From the NCBI RefSeq assembly GCF_019795105.1, contig NZ_JAIMFO010000005.1, forward strand, positions 186,001-250,000: a stretch of 64,000 nt of DNA, written 5' to 3'. A model generated the notes under the pieces. It was not told the origin of the DNA, did no database searches, and saw only the letters and a list, made by a program, of their open reading frames with translations. The DNA is from Collinsella ureilytica. Its GTDB lineage: Bacteria; Actinomycetota; Coriobacteriia; Coriobacteriales; Coriobacteriaceae. This document shows positions 37,886 to 47,168 of this stretch, in pieces. Each line of letters starts with the position of its first letter. The first letter of the stretch is position 1. The translations under genes and the position numbers were made by a program.

Positions 37886-38935
37886 TTATCTGCGATCTGC
37901 CACAGAAGACCGCTCAACCAATACACCAGGGATCCGCACAGCCTCGGGAGTTACGCCCGGATCCTGCACGGCATGCTCAAATACTTGACGACCACGCTCC
38001 CGCAAATCAAAGCGCACCGAGGTGAGTTCAACATGAGGAACCATGGCCTCAAGCGAGTCATCAATACCAACCACGCTCACGTCTTCTGGAACACGGCGAC
38101 CTTGCTCGCGAAGGGCATCAATAACGCCAGCAGCCATCTGATCGTTTGCCACATAGACGGCAGTCATTGCCCGATCTTTTGCCAAACGCTGGCCAATCTC
38201 GTATCCCGAATGCGGGGTCCAGTCTCCGTGGAGAGGTTCTTGAGCCGCAATGCCACGTCCAGCAAGAGCATCTCTCCAGCCAGCCTCACGAAACTCACTA
38301 TCAATTGAGTAGGTAGGGCCGCCCACGAAGCGGATCTGTTCATGCCCGTGGGCAAAGAGATGATTCATCACCAAGGCCGAGCATCCATAGTGATCAGAAT
38401 CAACGGTTGTGCAAAGCGGGTGAGCATACATCGTAACAATGACCGTGCTCATACCCGGCTGAGGTGTAAAACTTGGAAAATCAGGTGCCATACGGCTCAT
38501 GCCAATAATCATGCCGTCTACCGGAAGCTCAGCCATACGCCGTGAAGCTTCTGCCAGGGCAAAAGCCTCGTCTTCACACATCTCAATCATGGTAACGGCA
38601 TGCCCACACTCACGCGCGGCGGCCAAAATGCCATCGAGCATGGTGAGGTTACCAATCTTTGTAATGTCGTAAACGCACAGACCAACAGCGCGATAGCTTC
38701 CGCCGCGCAGTGACCTACCGGCATAGTTTGGCCTAAAACCAAGCTCGTGCATGACTGCCAGCACTCGATCACGGGTTTTTTCGCTCACATTGGGCACGCC
38801 ATTTGCCACGCGGGACACCGTTTGCTGAGAGACTCCCGCTGCAACTGCGACATCAGACATTGATACCGCGCGCCCCTTGTATACACCCTTGCGCTCCGGT
38901 TTTGCGGAGAGCGCGTGGCGGATGCGCTTCTCCAT
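37886..38935 (-). CDS. LacI/GalR-family repressor of the galactose genes
   Basis: 349 residues from ATG 38935 (AAAGGGG five bases upstream). A basic 22-residue leader, then the LacI helix-turn-helix (MSDVAVAAGVSQQTVSRVAN, 26-45) and hinge, and a periplasmic-binding-protein-like sensor (AVGLCVYDITKIGNL, DGMIIGMSRM, FVGGPTYS, AVYVANDQMAAGVIDAL, VVGIDDS). It stands between mglB (downstream, same strand) and galM (divergent), with operator-like palindromes at both ends, so it probably controls both using galactose or an analogue as inducer. Confidence 0.88.
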   Translation of the reverse strand: MEKRIRHALSAKPERKGVYKGRAVSMSDVAVAAGVSQQTVSRVANGVPNVSEKTRDRVLAVMHELGFRPNYAGRSLRGGSYRAVGLCVYDITKIGNLTMLDGILAAARECGHAVTMIEMCEDEAFALAEASRRMAELPVDGMIIGMSRMAPDFPSFTPQPGMSTVIVTMYAHPLCTTVDSDHYGCSALVMNHLFAHGHEQIRFVGGPTYSIDSEFREAGWRDALAGRGIAAQEPLHGDWTPHSGYEIGQRLAKDRAMTAVYVANDQMAAGVIDALREQGRRVPEDVSVVGIDDSLEAMVPHVELTSVRFDLRERGRQVFEHAVQDPGVTPEAVRIPGVLVERSSVADRR

Positions 38936-39049
38936 GACGACCCCTTTCCGCGCATCGTCCATCCTCTTTCGACCATAGTAGCGAATGACCGCTTACGGGG
39001 GTTTTGCTACCAGTCACAGGAAAGAGAATTAACAAATGACAGCCTTCAT

Positions 39050-39078
39050 TGAGTACGTTAACATTCTAAGCGTACTCA
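39050..39078. promoter_or_regulatory. Inverted repeat in the lacI-galM divergent region
   Basis: TGAGTACG / CGTACTCA, perfect 8-bp arms 13 bases apart; the left arm runs into CGTTAACAT, the half-site shared with the mglB operator. The rest of 38936-39235 shows no gene; GAAAGGA before 39236 is the galM ribosome binding site. Confidence 0.6.
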
Positions 39079-39235
39079 TGCAAGGGAAATCTCGTATCTG
39101 GTTGCTCTGCTGATTGCTCGTTGCGCGGGTCATGCCCGGGTCAGACTAGGTTTCTGAAGCGGGCAGCAAGGCTGTGGGAGCAGCTGGAAATGTATACGGA
39201 AACGAGTGGCTTAAAACTTCGTTGAAAGGAACTCT

Positions 39236-40504
39236 ATGATCCTGAAAACGCCATTTGGCCAAATGCCCGATGGACGCCCTGTTTCGCGCTATGAACTGAG
39301 TGTGGGCTCTGCTCGGGTTTCGGTCATGGACTTTGGTGCTGCGATTCTGAGCGCCGAGGTGCCAGATCGTACCGGCAACCTCACTGATGTCGTGCTCGGT
39401 TTTGATTCACTTGAGGGCTATTTTGATAACCCGGCCTGCCATGGTTCGGTCATAGGCCCTTCTGCCAATCGCACGGATCGCGCTGAGGTACCACTTGGTG
39501 GTACGGTGTATCATCTGCCAGCCAACGACGGGCCAGATCAGCAAAATAACCTGCATACCGATCTCAAGCTCGGCCTGCATAAACGCCTCTGGGATGCTGA
39601 GCTTGATGAAGCCAACAATGCTATACAGTTTTCCTGCTGCCTAGACGATGGTGAGCTGGGACTTCCCGGAGCAAGGCGCTTCTTTGCCATCTATACGCTG
39701 CGCACCTGCAAAGCATCGGCCACCGAAATAGCTGCCTGCAAGTCCGACGGAGCGACCACTGAAGGAGCAGCCTGCGAGCTCGATGGAACGACCGTTAAGC
39801 CCGACGGAGCAGCCACCGAAGAAGCGACCTGCGAGCCCAACGGGACGGCCAATAAGCTCGACGGAGCAGCCTTCGCGTGCAAAACTCCGGCTGAATATAC
39901 TGAGGGCGCTGAGCTCGTCTTGACCCTTAGGTGTGAAACTGATCATGACACCTATGTAAATATGACCAATCACACCTACTTCAACCTGCAAGGAGCAGGT
40001 TCGGGATCTGCCCTTGGTGCCCTCGTAACGCTTCGGGCCTCTCACTTTTTGCCCATTCGCGAAGACAGCGTTTCTGCTGGAGAGATCAGGCCAGTGGCAC
40101 ACACACCATTTGACTTCACCAGCCCAAAGCGCCTCGATGCAGATATTGCTGCTGATGATATTCAGCTCGCTCGTGCCCGTGGCTATGATCACTGCTTTGT
40201 AATCGATGGCTACGAGCCTGGGACTGGCGCACGTCCTGCTCTTTGCGCCCACGACCCCGCGAGCGGCCGTGTGCTTGAAATCCTCATTACCCAACCTGGA
40301 GCTCATCTCTACACCGGAAACTGGCTCAACGACCATAATGCAAAACGAGGCGCCTCCTTTGAGCCGGGAGCCGGCTTTGCCTTTGAGCCTGAGTTTTTCC
40401 CGGATAACGTCCACCACGCAGACTGGGAGCATCCCGTATGTACACCCGACACTCCCTGGTCTCAAACCATTGTGTACCGCTTCTCTACCGTTGATCCCGC
40501 GTAG
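39236..40504 (+). CDS. galM: Aldose 1-epimerase (mutarotase) with repeat insertion
   Basis: Interconverts beta- and alpha-galactose, feeding GalK. 422 residues, about 75 longer than usual. Family signatures: VIGPSANRTDRA, NNLHTD, MTNHTYFNLQGAG with the catalytic His, YDHCFVIDG, and AFEPEFFPDN with the catalytic Glu. The excess lies at residues 157-222, between the RRFFAIYTL strand and ELVLTLRCET, and consists of a 19-residue tandem repeat (DGATTEGAACELDGTTVKP, then DGAATEEATCEPNGTANKL, then DGAA). It should form a surface loop. First gene of galM-galK-galT; 78-bp gap to galK. Confidence 0.92.
   Translation: MILKTPFGQMPDGRPVSRYELSVGSARVSVMDFGAAILSAEVPDRTGNLTDVVLGFDSLEGYFDNPACHGSVIGPSANRTDRAEVPLGGTVYHLPANDGPDQQNNLHTDLKLGLHKRLWDAELDEANNAIQFSCCLDDGELGLPGARRFFAIYTLRTCKASATEIAACKSDGATTEGAACELDGTTVKPDGAATEEATCEPNGTANKLDGAAFACKTPAEYTEGAELVLTLRCETDHDTYVNMTNHTYFNLQGAGSGSALGALVTLRASHFLPIREDSVSAGEIRPVAHTPFDFTSPKRLDADIAADDIQLARARGYDHCFVIDGYEPGTGARPALCAHDPASGRVLEILITQPGAHLYTGNWLNDHNAKRGASFEPGAGFAFEPEFFPDNVHHADWEHPVCTPDTPWSQTIVYRFSTVDPA
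39746..39871 (+). repeat. 57-bp in-frame tandem repeat inside galM
   Basis: Unit 1 39746-39802, unit 2 39803-39859, partial third 39860-39871. Each starts GACGGAGC(G/A)(A/G)CCAC. The length is a multiple of three, so copy-number change keeps the frame. Confidence 0.9.
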
Positions 40505-40582
40505 TTTTCCAAAAAAAGCTACGCATTCATGTATCTACACCATGCCTCGCAAGGCGGCGAGGCCAAGAGGAAGGATTCGCCC

Positions 40583-41800
40583 ATGTCAGAGACCATCCAC
40601 GATGCAGCAATCTCCCGGGCTCGCGCCTATTTTGTGCAAGAGTTCGGTGAGCCCGCGCCCGACGCTCGCCTGCTCTATGTTCATGCGCCGGGTCGCTCTG
40701 AGATCTCAGGCAACCACACCGACCATGAAGGCGGTCGCGTTATTGCTGGAGCCTTAGATGTGGCAGTGGAAGGCATTGCGGTTGCCAATGGTACGAATAC
40801 GATTCGTATTGCTGACGAAGGCTTCCCTCCGTTTGAGATCACCTTGGATGACCTCTCCGTTCAGACCGAGGAGCGCGAAGGCTCCGCTTCGCTCCTGCGT
40901 GGTATGGCAGCACAGCTTGCCGATACGGGCAGAGAACCGACTGGCTTTGACTTTGCCTTTATTTGCACGGTTCCCTCAGGTGGCGGCCTTTCAAGCTCCG
41001 CTGCTGTAGAGGCTGCCTATGGGCGTGCCATGGAAGCGCTCTGGGAGGGTCGCGAGATCTCCCCCATTGAGCTCGCCAAGATGAGCCAGTTTGCCGAGAA
41101 CGAGTACTTTGGAAAGCCCTGCGGCCTTATGGATCAAGCTGCTGTATGCTTGGGCGGCCTTGCGTATATGGACTTTGAGGAGGCCACGCAGCCAGCATGC
41201 GCCAAACTCGACTTTGACTTTGATAAGGCAGGATATGGCCTCGTTTTGGTAAAGGTTGGAAGCGACCATGCCGATCTTACTGACGAGTACGCTGCCATTC
41301 CGCAGGAGATGCAGGCTGTAGCTGCAGAGTTTGGCAAGAAGCGTCTTTGCGAAGTAGACCCTCACGACTTTGATGCTCGCGTAGCCGAACTTCGCCAAAA
41401 GCTCGGTGACCGCGCAGTGCTTCGCGCCATCCATTACTTCTATGAAGTGGGCTTGGTAGACAAGCGCTGGGATGCCCTGCAGGCGGGTGATATTGATCGC
41501 TTCCTCGCACTCACCCGTGAGTCTGGTGCCAGCTCAGCCATGTTCTTGCAAAACGTAACAGTTGCAGGCTCCGATGTTCGCTCACAGCACACCATGGTTG
41601 CCCTCGGCTTGGCTGAGCGGATCTTAGCCGGACGCGGTGCTACACGCATTCACGGCGGTGGCTTTGGCGGCTCCATCCAGTGCTTTGTTCCAACTGAGCT
41701 GGTAGATGAGTTTATCCAGCGCATGAATGCCTGGCTGGGCGAGGGCTTTGCTCGACACTACGCCATTGCTCAGGAGGGGGCGTTTGCTCAATGGCTGTAA
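40583..41800 (+). CDS. galK: Galactokinase
   Basis: ATP-dependent phosphorylation of galactose at C1, GHMP kinase fold. 405 residues from ATG 40583 (GGAAGGA upstream); the frame extends upstream to 40529 without a ribosome binding site. GRSEISGNHTDHEGG is the galactokinase signature (usually GRVNLIGEHTDY), VPSGGGLSSSAAVE the ATP loop, GLMDQAAVCLGG the catalytic-Asp segment and GGGFGGSIQCFVP the C-terminal motif. The signature reads GNHTDHEGG, a variant known in Gram-positives. The galT start lies within its last codons. Confidence 0.95.
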   Translation: MSETIHDAAISRARAYFVQEFGEPAPDARLLYVHAPGRSEISGNHTDHEGGRVIAGALDVAVEGIAVANGTNTIRIADEGFPPFEITLDDLSVQTEEREGSASLLRGMAAQLADTGREPTGFDFAFICTVPSGGGLSSSAAVEAAYGRAMEALWEGREISPIELAKMSQFAENEYFGKPCGLMDQAAVCLGGLAYMDFEEATQPACAKLDFDFDKAGYGLVLVKVGSDHADLTDEYAAIPQEMQAVAAEFGKKRLCEVDPHDFDARVAELRQKLGDRAVLRAIHYFYEVGLVDKRWDALQAGDIDRFLALTRESGASSAMFLQNVTVAGSDVRSQHTMVALGLAERILAGRGATRIHGGGFGGSIQCFVPTELVDEFIQRMNAWLGEGFARHYAIAQEGAFAQWL

Positions 41801-43464
41801 GCGCAGAATCTGAGGCACATGAGGTGTGCGAGGTGTGCGGAACAGCCTGCGAGCGTGAGGCACACATGAGCCTTCGAGACGCAATTGAGAGCTTAGTTGA
41901 TTACGCCTGCGGATCTGGCATGCTCGAGCAGGCAGATCGGCGCTGGGCATACAATGCCGTTCTTTCTGCTATCGGAGCAGAAGGACCAGGCCCTCTTGAG
42001 GCATGGGAGCTTCAAGCGGCAAAGCCTCCGCAAGACTTCGACCTTGCTTCTACCCTTGCCCTCCTTGCCAATCAGGCCTCTACCCATGGGCGTTTTGAAG
42101 ATACCGCCTCAGGGCATGACCGCGCTGCCATGGAAGTTATGGGGTCGCTCATGCCGCGTCCTTCAGAGATTGCGCGAAAGTTCTCTGAGCTGCAAAAAAC
42201 CGCAGGCCCAGAAGCTGCAACAACCTGGTTTTACCAGCTTTGCGGAGATGCCGACTATGTGCGGCGCTCCGCCATTGCACGCAATATTGAGTGGACAACA
42301 CAAACCCGCTGGGGAGATTTAGAAATCACCATCAACCTCTCTAAGCCAGAGAAGGATCCCCGCGATATTGCTGCTGCAGGCGCTGCCAAAAAATCGAACA
42401 CCGGATCAGATGAGGTCTACCCGGCTTGCCAGCTCTGTATGGGAAATGAGGGCTATGCGGGTCGCGCAGCGGTCTCTCATGCAGGAGCACATCCTGCCCG
42501 CCAAAACCTGCGCATCGTTCCTGTTGAGCTGGGTGGCGAGGCCTGGGGTCTGCAATATAGCCCCTATGCCTACTTTAGCGAGCACTGCATAGCCATGAGT
42601 CCCGAGCATCGACCCATGCATGTTGATCGTGAAAACATGGAGCGTCTGCTCGATTTCATAGACGCCTTCCCTCACTATTTTGTTGGCTCAAATGCCGATT
42701 TGCCCATTGTCGGTGGATCCATTCTCTCTCACGACCACTTCCAAGGCGGTCGCCACGTCTTCCCTATGATGCGCGCTGAAGTAACAGATACCTTCTCGAT
42801 TCCTGGCTTTTCAGGCGTTGAGGGCGAAGTGCTCAACTGGCCAATGACGGTTTTGAGGCTTCGCTCCTCTGATCGGGCCGTGCTCTTGGACGCAGCCGAT
42901 CATGTGCTTGTGCGCTGGCGTGCGTGGGATGATGCCGAAGCAGGCGTGGTTTCTCATGATGCAGATGGCACACGGCATAACACCATTACGCCCGTTGCCA
43001 CAAAGAGCGGGTCTGACTACGTGCTCTACCTTGCCTTGCGCTGCAATATCACGACCGATGAGCACCCACTCGGAGTCTTTCATCCGCATGCGGAGTATCA
43101 CCATATTAAGAAGGAAAACATTGGCTTAATTGAGGTCATGGGGCTTGCCATTCTGCCACCGCGCTTGGTAGATGAGCTTGATGCGGTGAAACGCCATCTG
43201 ATTGCTGCTCAAGGGGCAACTCAGGATCAGCCCATGGAGCTTGATGCGCTGGAACAAGCGCTTCGCTCAGATGCCCTCTCCGCTCCGCATGCTCGCTGGG
43301 CTCTTGAGGTAGCAAAACGCCATCCCAGCTTAGGTGTGGATGCCGAGACAATCCTTCATGATGAGGTTGGCTTTGTGTTTGGCCAGGTGTTGGAAGATGC
43401 TGGTGTCTTTAAGTGGGATGAAGTAGGACGCGCAGCGCTCGCTCACTTCTTAGAGGCTCTCTAG
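41791..43464 (+). CDS. galT: Galactose-1-phosphate uridylyltransferase, family 2
   Basis: Exchanges UMP between UDP-glucose and galactose-1-phosphate. 557 residues, the long Firmicutes-type GalT family 2. Seen: QLCMGNEGYAGR, HPARQNLRIVPVELGG, LPIVGGSILSHDHFQGG (the HxHxQ-like active-site region, here SHDHFQ), FHPHAEYHHIKKENIGLIEV. The N-terminal 25 residues (CEVCGTACERE) contain three cysteines in two CxxC-like spacings and are not a family feature that I know. Overlaps galK by 10 bases. galE is absent from the window. Confidence 0.93.
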   Translation: MAVSAESEAHEVCEVCGTACEREAHMSLRDAIESLVDYACGSGMLEQADRRWAYNAVLSAIGAEGPGPLEAWELQAAKPPQDFDLASTLALLANQASTHGRFEDTASGHDRAAMEVMGSLMPRPSEIARKFSELQKTAGPEAATTWFYQLCGDADYVRRSAIARNIEWTTQTRWGDLEITINLSKPEKDPRDIAAAGAAKKSNTGSDEVYPACQLCMGNEGYAGRAAVSHAGAHPARQNLRIVPVELGGEAWGLQYSPYAYFSEHCIAMSPEHRPMHVDRENMERLLDFIDAFPHYFVGSNADLPIVGGSILSHDHFQGGRHVFPMMRAEVTDTFSIPGFSGVEGEVLNWPMTVLRLRSSDRAVLLDAADHVLVRWRAWDDAEAGVVSHDADGTRHNTITPVATKSGSDYVLYLALRCNITTDEHPLGVFHPHAEYHHIKKENIGLIEVMGLAILPPRLVDELDAVKRHLIAAQGATQDQPMELDALEQALRSDALSAPHARWALEVAKRHPSLGVDAETILHDEVGFVFGQVLEDAGVFKWDEVGRAALAHFLEAL

Positions 43465-43473
43465 CACTGGCGC

Positions 43474-43510
43474 GGCTGCTACGCTCCGGAACGACCGGAG
43501 CGTAGCAGCC
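43474..43510 (+). terminator. Hairpin after galT
   Basis: GGCTGCTACGCTCCGG / CCGGAGCGTAGCAGCC, perfect 16-bp stem with a 5-base loop, 10 bases past the galT stop. No U-tract, and half-copies of the stem (GGAGCGTAGCAACC, AAGGCGCAGCAGCC) continue to 43560. Confidence 0.7.
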
Positions 43511-43610
43511 GGAGCGTAGCAACCAAGGCGCAGCAGCCGGAACGATCGTGCTCAGCAACCGGAGTACAACAACCAAGGCGCACCGCACGCAGCGTGTATC
43601 ACGCAATGCA

Positions 43611-43646
43611 AAACCCGGGTATGAGCAAGAACTCATATCCGGGTTT
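43611..43646 (-). terminator. Terminator of nagA
   Basis: AAACCCGGGTATGAG / CTCATATCCGGGTTT, 15-bp stem with one G-U pair, 6-base loop, followed on the minus strand by TTTTGC. Confidence 0.8.
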
Positions 43647-43706
43647 CGTGTTCGCGCTCACTGCACGTACGAAGCGCTCACAGCTACCATAGCGCCATCA
43701 CACGCA

Positions 43707-44891
43707 CTAGGCTGTGTAAACGCAGGCTCCACCAAGATAGGTCTCATGCAGCTCAGCATCTTTGGAAAGCACGACGAAGTCTGCCGGGTGGCCTACGCGG
43801 ATCGATCCGCATACATCAGCAATGCCCGCAGACTCAGCCGCTGCCTGCGTGGCCATATAGATGGCCTCGGGCTTACTTGCCACGCCCCACGCAACAATGT
43901 TTTGCACTGCCTCGTGCATCCGCAAAATCGAGCCAGCCAGCGAGCCACCATCCTTTAAGCGAGCAGTGCCGCCACCAACAATAACGGGCAGCTCACCCAG
44001 GTGATAATCACCATCAGGCATGCCACCTGCACGCATGCAATCTGTAATAAGCGTCACATGGTCATACCCTTTTGCATCGATCACAAGTTTTGCAGCAAGT
44101 GGGTTGACGTGATGCCCATCGCAGATGATCTCTGCAAATGCCTCTTTACTGGTGAGTGCAGCCCCAACCATGCCGGGCTCACGGTGGTGCAAAGGACTCA
44201 TACCGTTATAGGTGTGCACAAAAACTGAGGCTCCCGCCGCAATGCAGCGATACGCATCCATGATTGTGGCATCTGAGTGACCAAGTGCCACGACCACGCC
44301 TTGAGCCGTTGCCGCAGCGGTAAAGGCCGGACTCTCCTCATATTCTGGAGCAATGGCGATCTTTTTTACGAGTCCTTTCGCAGCTTGTTGCCAACGCTCA
44401 AGCTTCTCTAAGGAAGGTGGGCACAGATAGGCAGGATTTTGAGCGCCTTTGTGCTTCTCGGTAAAAAACGGCCCTTCCAAAAAGATGCCCTGGATACGAG
44501 CACCTGGAGCCGAGGCACCGCCGTTCTCATCCGACGCATTGCCGTCCTGCTCAGCTGCCAGTGCAACGGCGTGGCAGGCATCCTCAAGCTGCTCGGTTGT
44601 GGCAGTCAGTGTTGTTGCAAGCCAGGAGGTCACACCATTTTCTAAAAGACCGCGAGCAATGGCGCGCACCGCTGCTGGATCGCAGTCCATAACATCGTGA
44701 TCGTGAAAACCATGGATATGCGTATCCACAAAACCGGGGGCAATTTCCATACCGGTTTTATCCACAATCTCACAGTCGGGCTTCTCGGTTAGATGCGCTC
44801 CAAACACGCCATTTTCCACCATCAGATAGCCGCCCTGCACAGGGCCGGTTGGTAGATAGAAGGTATCTGCCGCAATTGCATAGGTGCTCAT
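43707..44891 (-). CDS. nagA: N-acetylglucosamine-6-phosphate deacetylase
   Basis: Amidohydrolase removing acetate from GlcNAc-6-P (GalNAc-6-P in the AgaA subtype). 394 residues. Metal and catalytic residues sit in PGFVDTHIHGFHDHDVMD, LEGPFFTEKHKGAQNP, VALGHSDAT, ICDGHHVNP and LITDCMRAGGMPDGDY. AAAGGAA lies upstream of the ATG. It precedes no nagB; the deaminase of this locus is agaS, located upstream and separated by a terminator, so nagA has its own promoter. The neighbourhood therefore suggests it may handle GalNAc-6-P. Confidence 0.93.
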   Translation of the reverse strand: MSTYAIAADTFYLPTGPVQGGYLMVENGVFGAHLTEKPDCEIVDKTGMEIAPGFVDTHIHGFHDHDVMDCDPAAVRAIARGLLENGVTSWLATTLTATTEQLEDACHAVALAAEQDGNASDENGGASAPGARIQGIFLEGPFFTEKHKGAQNPAYLCPPSLEKLERWQQAAKGLVKKIAIAPEYEESPAFTAAATAQGVVVALGHSDATIMDAYRCIAAGASVFVHTYNGMSPLHHREPGMVGAALTSKEAFAEIICDGHHVNPLAAKLVIDAKGYDHVTLITDCMRAGGMPDGDYHLGELPVIVGGGTARLKDGGSLAGSILRMHEAVQNIVAWGVASKPEAIYMATQAAAESAGIADVCGSIRVGHPADFVVLSKDAELHETYLGGACVYTA

Positions 44892-45111
44892 AGCTTCGTT
44901 CCTTTCTTAAAACCTGCCAGTGCTGCTTCGGGGCATGCCCTTTGTATCCTGCATGTGGATGCTCAAACAAGTACTCTTGTGAGGCATGCCTCTTGCTTGT
45001 GCTTTGTGAATACTGTCTATAACCGCTGCGTCCTGCACGCTCAATGGCTACGCTTTGCAAAAATCCCCGAATCGTCCTCCCAAACGGTGTGCCCAGTGCC
45101 TATATAACAAA

Positions 45112-45141
45112 ACCCGCCCCGTCCAATGAACGAGGGCGGGT
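45112..45141 (-). terminator. Terminator of agaS
   Basis: ACCCGCCC / GGGCGGGT stem with a 14-base loop, followed on the minus strand by TTTTGTTAT. Confidence 0.8.
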
Positions 45142-45167
45142 CTCATACGTGAGGTTATACCCGAGTT

Positions 45168-46337
45168 TTACGCGGTAAACGGATGAATCGTAACGCCTTT
45201 TACCACACGGTTGACCGTACCGCTGGGGCTTGGCGTGTCTGGCGTATTGCCCACGCGGATCGAGTTCAAAAGCGATACCGTCTGCCCCACCATAATGAAG
45301 GGAAGCATCAAATACGCTGCAGGTAAGGCCTCAAAGCCCGTGAAGGTGAAAGCCTCGCCCGAGAAAAGCTCTCCAGCATCTTGTTGGATAGCAATGATCT
45401 TGCGGCAAATACCATCAGCCTTGATCTCGTTCAAGATATCCAAATCGTACTGGCGCGTATACGGATCGTTGCTCACAAATACAAAGACCAGCGTCTTATC
45501 GTCTACGAACGACTTAGGCCCGTGGCGATACCCCATCGACGTGTCATACGAGGTAGCAACAAGACCATGAGCAAGCTCAAGGATCTTGAGCTGGGCCTCT
45601 TGCGCCAAGCCGCCAAAGGAGCCAGATCCCAAATACGTCACGCGATCAAAGTCGGTGAGCAAGAACTGCATAACCTCGCCCTCACGAGCAATAACGTTCT
45701 CGCCCATCTTGGCAGCGCACTCAACCCAGGCGCGCTTCTGTTCATCATCAGCTGCATCAAAAATCAGGGTGGTCATGAGCGACATGCAGCTAAAGGATCC
45801 GGTCATGGCAAAGCCACCGTCGTTTGCACGAGGAATGAGAATCGTATGAGCGTGCGAATCTCCCTCGCTCTCACGGGCGAGCTTGCCCTCCGGAGCGCAG
45901 GTGATGTTCAAAAAGCGGGCGTTCTTTACATAGCTCCGCACAACCTCGACGGCAGCCAGGCTCTCGGGGCTGTTGCCCGAGCGAGCAAACGAAACCAAAA
46001 GCGTCGGGTCATCGGGGTTCAAGAAACCCTGAGGAGCAGAAACAAGGTCGGTTGTAGCAACGGCCTTAAATTCATAGCGCGAGGTATCGCCGAAGCGGTT
46101 CAAATACGGAGCGACCGTATCGCCTACATAATCAGAAGTGCCAGCACCTGCAAAGATAACGACCAAACGACGGCTCTCGTCCATTGAGGCAGCCTCAGCT
46201 AAAAAGGTATCAAGAGCCTCTTTGTGGTCTGCATAAATGGAGAGCGCATCACGCCAGAGCTCAGGCTGTTGCATAATCTCAGCCGTGGTAATGTCGGCAC
46301 CTAAACTCTTAAGTTCTTCCGAGGTTTTCTCGAACAT
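45168..46337 (-). CDS. agaS: AgaS: SIS-domain galactosamine-6-phosphate deaminase/isomerase
   Basis: 389 residues with two SIS domains. The first holds VVIFAGAGTSDYVGDTV, VSFARSGNSPESLAAVE and NITCAPEGKLA; the second VTYLGSGSFGGLAQEAQLKI and GYRHGPKSFVDDKTLVFVF. These are the AgaS features; the enzyme converts galactosamine-6-P to tagatose-6-P and ammonia. GAAAGG precedes the ATG. Upstream lies CTGGTAGTAACCAG, the same palindrome found before the PTS operon, so both should be controlled by the GntR regulator. Confidence 0.92.
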   Translation of the reverse strand: MFEKTSEELKSLGADITTAEIMQQPELWRDALSIYADHKEALDTFLAEAASMDESRRLVVIFAGAGTSDYVGDTVAPYLNRFGDTSRYEFKAVATTDLVSAPQGFLNPDDPTLLVSFARSGNSPESLAAVEVVRSYVKNARFLNITCAPEGKLARESEGDSHAHTILIPRANDGGFAMTGSFSCMSLMTTLIFDAADDEQKRAWVECAAKMGENVIAREGEVMQFLLTDFDRVTYLGSGSFGGLAQEAQLKILELAHGLVATSYDTSMGYRHGPKSFVDDKTLVFVFVSNDPYTRQYDLDILNEIKADGICRKIIAIQQDAGELFSGEAFTFTGFEALPAAYLMLPFIMVGQTVSLLNSIRVGNTPDTPSPSGTVNRVVKGVTIHPFTA

Positions 46338-46395
46338 GGCCTGCCTTTCTCTTGTGGCCTCCTGTTAACACTTAGTATATCCTTTAGTTGGTCAT

Positions 46396-46409
46396 CTGGT
46401 AGTAACCAG
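46396..46409. promoter_or_regulatory. GntR-type operator upstream of agaS
   Basis: CTGGTAGTAACCAG, inverted repeat CTGGT / ACCAG with a 4-base centre, 59 bp upstream of agaS. TGGTnnnnACCA is the known NagR/DasR (GntR-HutC) operator pattern. A 13-of-14 match occurs at 51896. Confidence 0.8.
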
Positions 46410-46607
46410 CTAAGATCAGCAGAAACTCCCTATCCATTCGCGTCATAATCTTACCGTTCACCCAATTTGTTCTGGTAGATCTTGATTGTTCCCGCATGCA
46501 GGTCTAGGTTGAACGTGTCTTAATCTCACGATGAAGGAAGGTGGGAAGGCTCGTCGTTCCGGAATACATGAGGCACGGTCGGTATTCAACTACATTGGAG
46601 GGGCACC

Positions 46608-47096
46608 ATGATCACCATTTGCATTACTGCGAACAATGAAATTACGATTCAGGGAAACGGCTACTCGCATGTTGAGTTCTCTGGCTTCGAGCATGGCATT
46701 CGCTCAAGAATTCAACCAGCTACCTGCGCGGTCTACACAGAGGGCGAACAGAAGGCATGCACGGTAACGGGGCACATGCTTGGCAACCAGCCCTTCTATG
46801 TCGTTGAGGCTACCGGTGCCGCAGGCACAGTCAAACTCTCCCAGGAAATGACTAATATGGTGATTGACTACTGCATATCTGGTAACGGCTTTAAACTCGA
46901 CGGCTCATTTTCTACGGGCTCATTTTCTATCCTACATAAGGGAGAACCTGCTACTACCGTCCAGGCTTCCAAAGATGGCTCAACCATTCAGGTCGCGCTC
47001 GATATCAAGGATACCGCTTATGCACACTGGCTCACTGGCCTTGCGGTGGCCACAGCGCTCATGGTGCACAAACTCAATCCCACCCCGGCAGAATAG
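46608..47096 (+). CDS. LURP-one-related (tubby-like) protein
   Basis: 162 residues, beta-rich with a single hydrophobic helix near the end (HWLTGLAVATALMVHKL). The succession ENGFKLDG-like GNGFKLDGSFSTGSFSI, HKGEPATTVQASK, IQVALDIKDTAYAHWL and the hydrophobic helix followed by charged residues fits the LOR/tubby C-terminal fold (YxjI-like), whose bacterial role is unknown. Strong GGAGGGG before the ATG. It leads a small operon with a 19-codon ORF and a membrane-anchored protein. Family call is tentative. Confidence 0.6.
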   Translation: MITICITANNEITIQGNGYSHVEFSGFEHGIRSRIQPATCAVYTEGEQKACTVTGHMLGNQPFYVVEATGAAGTVKLSQEMTNMVIDYCISGNGFKLDGSFSTGSFSILHKGEPATTVQASKDGSTIQVALDIKDTAYAHWLTGLAVATALMVHKLNPTPAE

Positions 47097-47106
47097 GAGT
47101 CAACTG

Positions 47107-47166
47107 ATGAAAGCCAAGCCAACTCAGTTCATGAACATCGATATTCGTCCACGAATTGTTGGCTAA
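47107..47166 (+). CDS. 19-residue ORF linking two genes
   Basis: ATG at 47107 with TAGGAG seven bases upstream, starting just after the preceding stop; 19 codons (KAKPTQFMNIDIRPRIVG) and its TAA ends two bases before the ATG of the next gene, which has no ribosome binding site of its own. It may be a translated leader that couples the downstream gene, or a small protein. Confidence 0.5.
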   Translation: MKAKPTQFMNIDIRPRIVG

Positions 47167-47168
47167 CA

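Noticed and set aside
39641-40465. A 274-codon minus-strand frame inside galM
   Set aside because: Antisense to catalytic motifs of GalM; contains the repeat insert in reverse.
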